A stretch of DNA of 64,000 nt from positions 1,798,001 through 1,862,000 of the forward strand of contig NZ_CP089211.1 in assembly GCF_021183825.1 (NCBI RefSeq). The letters run 5' to 3'. The position numbers were made by a program, and so were the translations under genes. The first letter of the stretch is position 1. Every line of letters starts with the position of its first letter. The stretch comes from Sinomicrobium kalidii. Lineage in GTDB: Bacteria; Bacteroidota; Bacteroidia; Flavobacteriales; Flavobacteriaceae. Under the pieces are notes generated by a model. That model worked only from the letters and a program-made list of their open reading frames with translations, did no database searches and was not told the DNA's origin. This document shows, piece after piece, positions 56,602 through 64,000 of this stretch.

Positions 56602-57220
56602 TTTTTTTGCTGTCATTGTTGATTTTCAAATGTATAAGGTAGTCGATAATCTGGCAACTTCCGGAAGGACTGATGCTCTTAGCTTATGAATCATCCTGAA
56701 CCGGTTATTTTATCTGGCATCGGTATTCGCCAGGAATTTGGTCTATAACCACCCGGAAAAGGTATGCAGAGAAAACAACTCTTATGTGTAGCATTTCTGT
56801 TACACGAAGGGATTTTCAGTTTGTGATTGATCGTATTCGTGAATTCCCGACGGATGCTTTTGTCACCCATGAAGTTCCTTACCTGGACATGTCTACGCAT
56901 TTTGATCAATGGACAGATCCCCGCTCCGGAACCATAAAGGCTATGGTGAGCTTTGAATAAACGAAGAAATCCGGGATCGTAATGGAAATTCAGCATGAAC
57001 CACTTACTATCCATATAGCGTTATCCATAGGTTATTGATGATAGACGTTCGGTAGGGTTAGGAGGTAATCACCAAATATCCTTTATATCACATATAAATT
57101 TAAACTAATGTTACTCCGAAAGTTCACATAAAAACTCCAATCTTCCAAAAAATGGCTAACGGAATGCTATCACCCGGAGATGTCCCGTAAATAAGTTTTG
57201 GCAAAAGGTGATTTTGATCT
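56602..57220. other. Intergenic region after GH3, with a dehydrogenase remnant
   Basis: About 620 bases between convergent genes. It holds a decayed zinc-dehydrogenase C terminus (56700-56960). I see nothing else supportable and no clear terminator hairpin. Confidence 0.5.
56700..56960 (+). pseudogene. Remnant of a zinc-dependent alcohol/glucose dehydrogenase C terminus
   Basis: An 86-codon open stretch with a stop directly upstream ends in SISVTRRDFQFVIDRIREFP, THEVPYLDMSTHFDQWTDP and IKAMVSFE-stop. This is the C-terminal end of medium-chain zinc dehydrogenases of glucose-dehydrogenase type (pattern NRRxFxxAI ... VTHxxPLDxxxxxF ... IKxVVxF). The catalytic and NAD-binding parts are gone, so it is a dead gene left by deletion or insertion. 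Confidence 0.5.
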
Positions 57221-58423
57221 TTACTCCATCTTATACGAAATATTAATCCAGTTCCATTCCCATGTTTTTCCGTTGTCTTCAGAGAAGGCCTGGCTCCATA
57301 CGGGATGCTCCCTGTCGCGCATATCCCAGCGGAATACCATGACGATATCTTTTCCATTGAAAGTATCTTTTCCGAAAAAGTGCCCGATATCATTGTCAAA
57401 CGAACCGACAACCGGTGGGTCCAGCACACCGGAATTGCTGGCTACCCAGTACAAACTCCACAGTTTTGTTTCCGGATCGAACAATCGTAACGTAAACCCT
57501 TCAAAAGGTTCGCCATCAAAGGTTGCCCTATACAAATCTGTATTGCCGATACCCTGTAATATGGTCCCATAATTCTCATCAACAGACTCCAGGTAAATCC
57601 ATTCGTTATTGTTGCTCAATCTGGACTTAAGTTTTTTATGGTACATTTTCCACTTGCCCGTTAACATGTCGAAGTCGTTGTGGGAAGAGGTTTCGGATGC
57701 TTTAATGATCAGTTCCCCGTTCTTATCGAACGAAAGATCTGGTATAGGGATACTTGTGTCAAATGTCAGTAGTTTTTCCCGGAGTTCTTTTTCATTTTCA
57801 ACCACCCGGTTTTCGTACATGTACCAGTTCCATTCCCATGTTTTCCCGTTGTCTTCCGAAAAGGCCTGGCTCCAGATAGCTTTGTCCGGATCAGTTTTGT
57901 CCCACCTTGCCATGACGATAACAGGTTTGCCATTAAAAGTTTCCCGGGCATAAAAAGTGCCGATGTTACCTTCAAAAGATCCTACCACGGGATTATCCTC
58001 ATCGAGTACACCGTTTTTGCTGCTCGCCCAGTAAATACTCCACAGTCTTGTTTTCGGATTAAAGAGGGTAAGACCTATGCCTTCGTAGGGTTTCCCGTCA
58101 ATAACAGAACGATTGTTATTGGTATGGCCCAGCCCGTTCAATATCTTTTTGTCCTTGTTGGTGCCGTTGTATTCAATCCATTCCGTGCTGTTGTTCAATC
58201 GTGTTTTGAGCTTTTTGTTACGGATCTTCCAATGGCCTTCAAAAAAGTCAAAATCATGTTGAGAAGAAGTTTCGGAGGGTGTGATTCTTAATTTGCCATC
58301 GGTGTCAATGGTGGCATTAACCAGGTCCTCTTTCGTTATTATGGATTGTGCGGAACCGTGTGTAAAAATGCCTGGTAGAACTAGTAAAAACAGGACTACG
58401 AGGTGTCTACTATAGTGTTTCAT
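57221..58423 (-). CDS. Secreted tandem-duplicated DUF1579-like protein
   Basis: A 400-residue exported protein (signal peptide to about GSAQS) made of two copies of one domain, about residues 40-215 and 235-400. Each copy starts with SETSS-x-x-DFD and carries G-x-W-K, LxNxxEWI, GIGxT or LGHT, and FxPxTxLWSxYW-like elements. Each ends with an almost identical SEDNGKTWEWNW. The fold resembles DUF1579/lipocalin-like proteins that bind small molecules; the function is unknown. It is divergently transcribed from the MocR-type regulator at 58694, which suggests that regulator controls it. It is not a typical polysaccharide-locus gene. Confidence 0.8.
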   Translation of the reverse strand: MKHYSRHLVVLFLLVLPGIFTHGSAQSIITKEDLVNATIDTDGKLRITPSETSSQHDFDFFEGHWKIRNKKLKTRLNNSTEWIEYNGTNKDKKILNGLGHTNNNRSVIDGKPYEGIGLTLFNPKTRLWSIYWASSKNGVLDEDNPVVGSFEGNIGTFYARETFNGKPVIVMARWDKTDPDKAIWSQAFSEDNGKTWEWNWYMYENRVVENEKELREKLLTFDTSIPIPDLSFDKNGELIIKASETSSHNDFDMLTGKWKMYHKKLKSRLSNNNEWIYLESVDENYGTILQGIGNTDLYRATFDGEPFEGFTLRLFDPETKLWSLYWVASNSGVLDPPVVGSFDNDIGHFFGKDTFNGKDIVMVFRWDMRDREHPVWSQAFSEDNGKTWEWNWINISYKME

Positions 58424-58693
58424 TTATTTTTATTTTACAGGGTTATATCGATTCAAAAGAACTGTTTTACAATCTAAAATCAGAGAGGTCATATATCTGA
58501 TATTACGTATACGGTTTTATGATTTCGAGACCTTTGACATTAGGATTTCCGGCCTCAGCCTGTTTTAATAAACTTGCCTCTGCCGCTATACACCTTGTTT
58601 TTCGTAATAAAAATATAATTATATTCGACTATCTTAGTGGTACACTTTTTACATTGTAACTGGGCCAGATCAAGGACCGGAAAATGGCTGTAT

Positions 58694-60148
58694 ATGTTTC
58701 CATGGAAATCGATATTAAAGTTTAGCAGGGAATCGACCAAACCGATCTACCTGCAGTTGGCAGATGCCATAATTAAATCGATCCATGAAGGACATCTTTT
58801 TCCCGGACAAAAATTACCCGGGGCCAGGGTGCTTGGAGATTTACTCAATTTAAACCGCAAAACGGTTACGGCTGCCCTGGAAGAACTATCGAGTCAGGGA
58901 TGGGTGGAAAGCTATGAATGGAAAGGGACTTTCGTATCGAATAAATTGCCTGAATTAAAGTATAAACCATTGCACAATACGGGTTTTGGAGAAGCGGTAG
59001 GGGAAACCGGCCATAAAGTCAATAAATTCCGTTTTCTTGAATCCCTATATCTCGATTATACTAATGTTCGCCTGATCGATGACGGGGTTTCCGATGTAAG
59101 GTTATCACCGTTGGATACGCTGTATGCATATCATCGTTCCATTCTTTCCAAAAATGCTTTTAGTGCTTTGTTGAAATACAATCATATCGAGGGAGATCTT
59201 GATTTGAGAATGACCCTTAAATCTTACCTGCATACAACCCGGGGAATAGTAACCGATCATCAGAATATTTTTATAACGAGGGGCAGTCAGATGGCCATTT
59301 ATATTACTGTTACTGCTCTGTTAAAGAAAGGTGATTATTGCATTACAAGTTTGCCCGGCTATCAGATCGTTGACAATATTATTAATCATTCGGGAGGTAA
59401 AGTAGCCCATGTAGCGGTAGATAACGAAGGTATCGATGTGGGCGAAGTGGATGAGATTTGTAAAAAAAAGAAAGTCAGATTGCTGTACATCACCCCCCAT
59501 CATCATTATCCGACAACGGTAAGGCTTTCTCCCAAACGCCGTATAGAATTGTTGCAACTGGCCATAAAGCACAATTTTTACATATTGGAAGATGATTATG
59601 ATTATGATTTGCATTATGATAATAGCCCGCTATTGCCCCTGGCAAGTTTAAACAAGGACGGACGGGTAATCTACATAGGTTCTTTCAGTAAATGCCTCTC
59701 ACCATCCGTACGTGTAGGGTATTTTGTTGCTCCGAAAGAGATCATGGAGGCTGCTAATAAATTGAGAAGGATCATTGACCGGCAGGGCGACCCCTTATTG
59801 GAAAGAGCGGTAAGCGAATTTATAAAGTCCGGCGATTTGGACCGGCATTTGAAAAAAACAGTCAGGATATATAAGCATCGCAGGGATTATTTTTGTGCTT
59901 TGTTACAAAGTAATCTCTCGGAATACCTGAGTTTCATGCAACCTGAGGGCGGCATGTCGGTCTGGTTGGTTTTCAAAAATGCGGAGATGTTAAAAAACTT
60001 GCCTGACAAACTTTTAAAACAAGGTTATTTGCTTGAAACCGACAATATTTTTACCGAAAGGTTCAATGGGGTCAGGATTGGATTTGCTTCGCTGAACGAT
60101 GTGGAAATGGACAAATTTATTGAGACGGTGAAGCATATCCTAGATTAA
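58694..60148 (+). CDS. MocR-type GntR/aminotransferase-fold transcriptional regulator
   Basis: A 484-residue regulator. The ATG at 58694 (MFPWKSILKFSRESTKPIYLQLADAI) is chosen over an upstream GTG at 58637 because it starts just before the winged helix, as in Bacteroidota relatives. The GntR-type HTH spans about residues 10-75 (GQKLPGARVLGDLLNLNRKTVTAALEELSSQGWVES). The rest is a class I aminotransferase-like domain with the PLP Lys333 in GSFSKCLSPSVRVGYF and the Asp-Tyr pair in EDDYDYDLHY. MocR proteins use PLP or an amino adduct as signal. It is divergent from the DUF1579-like gene and convergent with GH9, with a strong terminator after it. Confidence 0.93.
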   Translation: MFPWKSILKFSRESTKPIYLQLADAIIKSIHEGHLFPGQKLPGARVLGDLLNLNRKTVTAALEELSSQGWVESYEWKGTFVSNKLPELKYKPLHNTGFGEAVGETGHKVNKFRFLESLYLDYTNVRLIDDGVSDVRLSPLDTLYAYHRSILSKNAFSALLKYNHIEGDLDLRMTLKSYLHTTRGIVTDHQNIFITRGSQMAIYITVTALLKKGDYCITSLPGYQIVDNIINHSGGKVAHVAVDNEGIDVGEVDEICKKKKVRLLYITPHHHYPTTVRLSPKRRIELLQLAIKHNFYILEDDYDYDLHYDNSPLLPLASLNKDGRVIYIGSFSKCLSPSVRVGYFVAPKEIMEAANKLRRIIDRQGDPLLERAVSEFIKSGDLDRHLKKTVRIYKHRRDYFCALLQSNLSEYLSFMQPEGGMSVWLVFKNAEMLKNLPDKLLKQGYLLETDNIFTERFNGVRIGFASLNDVEMDKFIETVKHILD

Positions 60149-60362
60149 ATATTGTAGCACCGCCCTGAAACGGTATAGGTGAATGAATCAATATTTAACC
60201 TGACAGTTACAGGTAAATTTTACACTGTACAAGCCATACACAATTACTTTGTAACACATTGATTTACATTTTATTAAAATTATTTTTGCTCGGAAATCCC
60301 ATATAAAAGCTCCGAATCTCCCAAAGAATGGGTTCGGGAGTTGTATCCTTTGAATACCCTTA

Positions 60363-60398
60363 AAAAAACCCGCTCTTTCGTTTCGAAGCGGGTTTTTT
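60363..60398. terminator. Bidirectional rho-independent terminator
   Basis: The arms ACCCGCT (60368-60374) and AGCGGGT (60387-60393) form a strong stem. An A run precedes it and a T run follows it on each strand. It lies between the convergent MocR (plus) and GH9 (minus) genes and should serve both. Confidence 0.9.
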
Positions 60399-60421
60399 GT
60401 CTGTTTTGCTGTGATGTGCCC

Positions 60422-62971
60422 TTAATTTCCCATAGTCCATGAATTTACCATGTCTTTAAAAGCCGAACCAAAAAACAAATAACCGGTATTTCCGGCAATG
60501 GTCCCTTCGTTCTCTCCCCATAAAAAGGGCCAATCGTCGTAATTTTCAAAGTGATCGGGCTTTCTGAACAATACGCCCGGTGCAACATTCCCCGGAATAA
60601 AAGAGAAATCGGCCCGGTTGTTTCCGTAAAAAACCGCTTTGGGGCGGGCAGCACCTACCGTGGCTACCAGGGAATAATTGTGATAAGGATGACAGCCATA
60701 GAGCCAATCGGCTGCTTTAAAAGCGTGACCGGCATCAATAATTTCGGGGAAAAATTTGTTGGCCCAGATAACGGTTGTGCCAAAATTCACTACCATTCCG
60801 CTACCCGCCCAGTTGCCGAGTCCAATAGGTACACCGTAGGGGTTGTCTTCTTCCAGTTCGTCAATATAGTCTTTGTACCTGACCACATACGGACGAAGCT
60901 TTTCCTTAAAGGAGGCATCCATATGGGGGATCCCCTGCAATGCCGTAAAGATCACAAAACTGAGATTGCGGTCCAGTGCAGGCCATAAAAGTTCCTGGTA
61001 CTTATCGGCATACTGCTGTTCTCCGGTAGAGATATACAACTGAAGATTGGTAGAAACATCTGCCGCTCCACCTCTCCTGTCAGAGGGAGCCCCGGGTTGA
61101 TCAGCAAGTAATTCCGTCGCCTCTTTCAAAAGTCTTTTGGACTGGAACAGGGCCCTTTCCGAAAGATCGTCATTATACCCCTTCAACGCCCGGCTTACCG
61201 AAGCAAACATGGTTGCTGCCCACAGGTCGCGTGAGGGATCGCGGCTGGTAAATGCCCACATATCGTCCTTAACCCCGCTCGACTGTCCGTCGGCAGCTAC
61301 TTCATAGGGACCGAGTTTTGAATCGTAAGGAAGACCATCGGTGATAGAGGCGGCATCGCCAAGGTGGTGGTAATTATAGAGCACAGAATTGGAGAGGGTC
61401 TGTGCCATATGACCGATAATCTCGGCCTGAGCTACCAGTTGCTGAGCTCCGTGCTCGATAAACTGCAATATATCCGGCACTCCATCCTGACGGTGAAGCT
61501 CTACATAACGTTGCTCCTGGTCGACAAAAGTCTGGTCCCTCTGGGGTTCAAAACTTTCCCAGATCCGTACAAAATTCTGTACTACGCTAATATTGGACCC
61601 TGTCTCGATATCAAAATCCCCGGCATCGAAAAAACCTCCTGTGTTTAACCCCGGGATCAACTCCAGCCCTTCGTACTCAGTATCGGTTGTCGGTCCCTGC
61701 CAGTGAAGGTCAAAATGATCCGTATTGGGCGGGGCCTGGCGGTACCCTTCCTTAAAAGGCTCCCCGTGCCATACCCTGTAAGCCTCTCTCACAAACATAT
61801 GGTTCATGTGTATGGGAATCCAATTATCGCTTGTAGCGTCGGTAATCTTATCATAAACGCCATGGTCTATGATGAAGTTATTGGTTTTAATATCTCCGTA
61901 CTGAATATAGTATATCCCCGGAGTGGTGACCGAAGTAAAATCGAACTTCACATAGTGATATTTGTAATAATCGCCCCAGGGCTCCACCTTGCCGCTAAAT
62001 ACCCGGGTAGCTTTTCCATTCTCATCTATTTTAAACAGCGATGCCTTTGGCTGTGGCTGGCCGTTCTTATCGAGTTCAATCACGGAAACTTTGGGCTGTG
62101 AAGGGAGGTAGCCCACCTGGGAAAAACCTATATTCGGTTCCCTGATCCAACCTTTAATGGCGTTGGGTTCAACGGTCCAGGTCAAAACCTTTCCGGTTTT
62201 GCCTGCAGGAAGTACACTGCGCACTACATACCAGCCGTTTTGTGCCAGCACACGCCCGTCAAACAGCATCAGATCCGCATCCTTTGAGGTTACTTTTACC
62301 GTATGCTCCGGGTCATCTGGTGCAAGAAGAAGGTTATGACCGGTTTCGAGAGGAAGCGGATCGATAAACCTTCCCGTCCCCCTGTCATCAGAAGTTACAT
62401 AACCTTTGAACTGCTTTAGTTTTTCACGGTTGGGCTTTGTTGTATTATCTCCTGCCAGATAGCGGGAAAAACGATGAAGACGCCCATCCATCAGGTATGT
62501 TTTTCCCCAATACTTCGAGGGGAGGAATTCCAGGTTAAATCCGGCTTTTCCTTCAAGTTTCCCGGGAACGGGCTTGTCCAGGTAAACGGAGATCTCCACA
62601 CCTTTTCCCCGGGCACTGACCACAACACGGGAATCGAAGTCGTAATCTTCATACCTTAAAACAGCTTCGATACTTTGCGATTCGCGATCTACTTTCCGGT
62701 TTAAGACCTCGGGGACCAGATCCCACTGTTCCGGGGTGCTGGAAAGTCTCACAGCCCCTCCCTGGGAGGTTCTTACCCCATGTTGGATCAATTCGATCCC
62801 GGCGTTTTTCTCATCGTTAAACCCTCCGGTAAAAAGATTGCTGTACACCAGCACATTAAGCCCCTGTTTTTCAAAATATTCCAGGTCGTTAATTTTCAGT
62901 TCCTCCCCTCTGACACTGTGAAATGCTGTCAATAACAACACTGCAAATAGTATAAATAATAATCTTTTCAT
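60422..62971 (-). CDS. GH9 endoglucanase/endo-xyloglucanase
   Basis: An 849-residue secreted GH9 with a signal peptide (to about SVRGE). A long N-terminal beta-rich region (about 25-290) precedes a CelD-N-type Ig-like domain (about 290-390, GFSQVGYLPSQPKVSVIEL). The (alpha/alpha)6 barrel begins near residue 400. The catalytic base is Asp452 in GGFFDAGDFD (with Asp449) and the acid Glu822 in GENEGTIAGNTGYLF. GH9 enzymes act on beta-1,4-glucan backbones and one occurs in the Bacteroides ovatus xyloglucan locus, so this gene is a natural member of the plus-strand locus although it is on the other strand. It starts 49 bp after the carboxylesterase stop. Confidence 0.92.
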   Translation of the reverse strand: MKRLLFILFAVLLLTAFHSVRGEELKINDLEYFEKQGLNVLVYSNLFTGGFNDEKNAGIELIQHGVRTSQGGAVRLSSTPEQWDLVPEVLNRKVDRESQSIEAVLRYEDYDFDSRVVVSARGKGVEISVYLDKPVPGKLEGKAGFNLEFLPSKYWGKTYLMDGRLHRFSRYLAGDNTTKPNREKLKQFKGYVTSDDRGTGRFIDPLPLETGHNLLLAPDDPEHTVKVTSKDADLMLFDGRVLAQNGWYVVRSVLPAGKTGKVLTWTVEPNAIKGWIREPNIGFSQVGYLPSQPKVSVIELDKNGQPQPKASLFKIDENGKATRVFSGKVEPWGDYYKYHYVKFDFTSVTTPGIYYIQYGDIKTNNFIIDHGVYDKITDATSDNWIPIHMNHMFVREAYRVWHGEPFKEGYRQAPPNTDHFDLHWQGPTTDTEYEGLELIPGLNTGGFFDAGDFDIETGSNISVVQNFVRIWESFEPQRDQTFVDQEQRYVELHRQDGVPDILQFIEHGAQQLVAQAEIIGHMAQTLSNSVLYNYHHLGDAASITDGLPYDSKLGPYEVAADGQSSGVKDDMWAFTSRDPSRDLWAATMFASVSRALKGYNDDLSERALFQSKRLLKEATELLADQPGAPSDRRGGAADVSTNLQLYISTGEQQYADKYQELLWPALDRNLSFVIFTALQGIPHMDASFKEKLRPYVVRYKDYIDELEEDNPYGVPIGLGNWAGSGMVVNFGTTVIWANKFFPEIIDAGHAFKAADWLYGCHPYHNYSLVATVGAARPKAVFYGNNRADFSFIPGNVAPGVLFRKPDHFENYDDWPFLWGENEGTIAGNTGYLFFGSAFKDMVNSWTMGN

Positions 62972-63020
62972 ATCGGTTAAATTTGATTGGTGATAAAGGA
63001 TATAATCTCAGTTTATTCCA

Positions 63021-64000
63021 TCAGAGCCCCAAGTCCGGCTTGATAAAACGCATCAATTCCCGGTCGTGGTTACTTACTATCCTGCTTTCATTGTTAAAAT
63101 ACATGGTGGCACCGTTTTCTGCGGCATAAGGGGCCCACTCCGGTAGTTTACCTGCTACATTGGGGTTCCCTGTTTTGGCAAAGTTCAGCCATGCATCGCT
63201 CATTTTGTCGGCCAATGCCCGGGCTTCTTCTGTATTACCTGTCCAGTCCGGTCTTAAATCGACATTATTAAATACCAAAGGAATATCCAGGCCGTGAAAA
63301 GAACCTCTGGATGCATTATCCACAGCACTTTTCCACGCTAAAAAGTAAACATACAAAGGGGCACTTTCCTGTCTGGCCCTGGCGTCGGCGGTCCTGATGG
63401 TATAGGGCCTGAAAACCGTATCAACAGAAAGGAGATCCTGGGGGGTATAATCCGGATAGGCCGCTGCGAATAACCCGACGTATTGATCAGTCTTGTTTCC
63501 ATACACTTCCGACAGACGTTCTTTTGCCTGTTCCATCATCAATTCTTTTTCTCCATAGGCCGTAGGCATCAACTCATTGAGGGTACTTCCGATCATAAGC
63601 GGTATGTCACTGGAAAAATCGGTAAACCCGGGACTAAAAGGCTGACGTATCAAATCGACACCATCTGCCGAAGGTGCGAAACCGAACATCTCCGGTGAGC
63701 CGGGTTTTCTCGGACCATGTATATCAGCGATGGCTTCGTTTCCCGCTTTTACCAGATCAGCATAGTTGACGGTGTCTAGTTTTTCTGCTTCACCGGGCGT
63801 GAGCCCTAACTTTTCAAGTACTGCCAACCCCAGGGCCTGCGATTTTTCCCGGGTCATTACATTAAGTAGTGTACCGCTTTGAATGATGGCTTTGTGAAAC
63901 AAGCCTTTTGCCGCAGGCATCCCCATCAGCGTGCCTACTTTTCCGCCACCGCCCGATTCGCCGAAAACGGTTACATTGTCAGGATCGCCTCCGAAATGTT
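63021..64000 (-). CDS. Type B carboxylesterase, 5' end outside window
   Basis: The frame is open to the right edge of the window, so the N terminus is missing. The visible part starts HFGGDPDNVTVFGESGGGG, which holds the nucleophile Ser of the G-E-S-G-G motif. Glu in STLNELMPT and His in RGSFHGLDIPL complete a type B carboxylesterase triad. About 326 codons are present, and full proteins are about 500-550 residues. In this setting it may remove acyl groups from a plant cell-wall glycan. It lies 49 bp upstream of GH9 on the same strand, so the two are probably one transcript. Confidence 0.9.
   Translation of the reverse strand, partial: HFGGDPDNVTVFGESGGGGKVGTLMGMPAAKGLFHKAIIQSGTLLNVMTREKSQALGLAVLEKLGLTPGEAEKLDTVNYADLVKAGNEAIADIHGPRKPGSPEMFGFAPSADGVDLIRQPFSPGFTDFSSDIPLMIGSTLNELMPTAYGEKELMMEQAKERLSEVYGNKTDQYVGLFAAAYPDYTPQDLLSVDTVFRPYTIRTADARARQESAPLYVYFLAWKSAVDNASRGSFHGLDIPLVFNNVDLRPDWTGNTEEARALADKMSDAWLNFAKTGNPNVAGKLPEWAPYAAENGATMYFNNESRIVSNHDRELMRFIKPDLGL

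Overview
The window comes from a member of the Bacteroidota, most likely a Flavobacteriaceae-type glycan degrader. The evidence is two SusC/SusD pairs, a one-protein hybrid two-component sensor, many lipoprotein glycoside hydrolases, and type IX secretion (T9SS) C-terminal sorting domains on two secreted enzymes. Base composition is moderate (mid-40s percent GC by eye). I see no rRNA, intact tRNA, CRISPR array, transposase or integrase. Species cannot be assigned from the sequence alone.

Region 1 (1-16.3 kb, all on the minus strand) reads from a TPR/LuxR-type membrane regulator (16.3 kb) into a SusC/SusD pair. Two near-duplicate secreted fibre-like proteins follow, then a T9SS-exported reprolysin-like metallopeptidase, a lipoprotein sulfatase, a lipoprotein metzincin with an F5/8 (discoidin) domain, a second sulfatase, and an S9 dipeptidyl-peptidase-like protein cut by the window start. 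Alternating sulfatases and secreted peptidases beside a SusCD uptake pair, with no glycosidase in view, suggests a locus for a sulfated glycoprotein or proteoglycan. This is the least familiar system in the window.

Region 2 (16.3-17.4 kb) is a gene-free, AT-rich junction. It holds two tRNA-3'-end-like fragments, each followed by a minus-strand hairpin and T-run, and a cluster of ATCGAACC-type repeats. It separates the two oppositely oriented loci.

Region 3 (17.4-56.6 kb, plus strand) is a large xyloglucan utilisation locus. In order it encodes a GH31 alpha-xylosidase with a PA14 insert, a hybrid two-component regulator, SusC, SusD, a TIG-repeat surface glycan-binding protein, a GH74 endo-xyloglucanase (T9SS), a CE20-like acetylesterase, a BACON-GH5 endo-xyloglucanase, GH43, GH97, GH29, RidA, PhzF, a second GH29, a GH2 beta-galactosidase, a secreted sugar isomerase/epimerase-like protein, a DUF4440-like protein, a second GH2, a beta-lactamase-fold hydrolase and a GH3 beta-glucosidase. 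Surface endo-enzymes would cut the backbone and SusCD would import oligosaccharides. The periplasmic or lipoprotein exo-enzymes would then strip xylose, galactose, fucose, arabinose and acetyl groups before GH3 releases glucose.

Region 4 (56.6-64 kb) has a dehydrogenase pseudogene remnant, a tandem-duplicated DUF1579-like secreted protein divergent from a MocR-type regulator, a strong bidirectional terminator, and a minus-strand pair of a type-B carboxylesterase (cut by the window end) and a GH9 endoglucanase that probably belong functionally to the xyloglucan locus.
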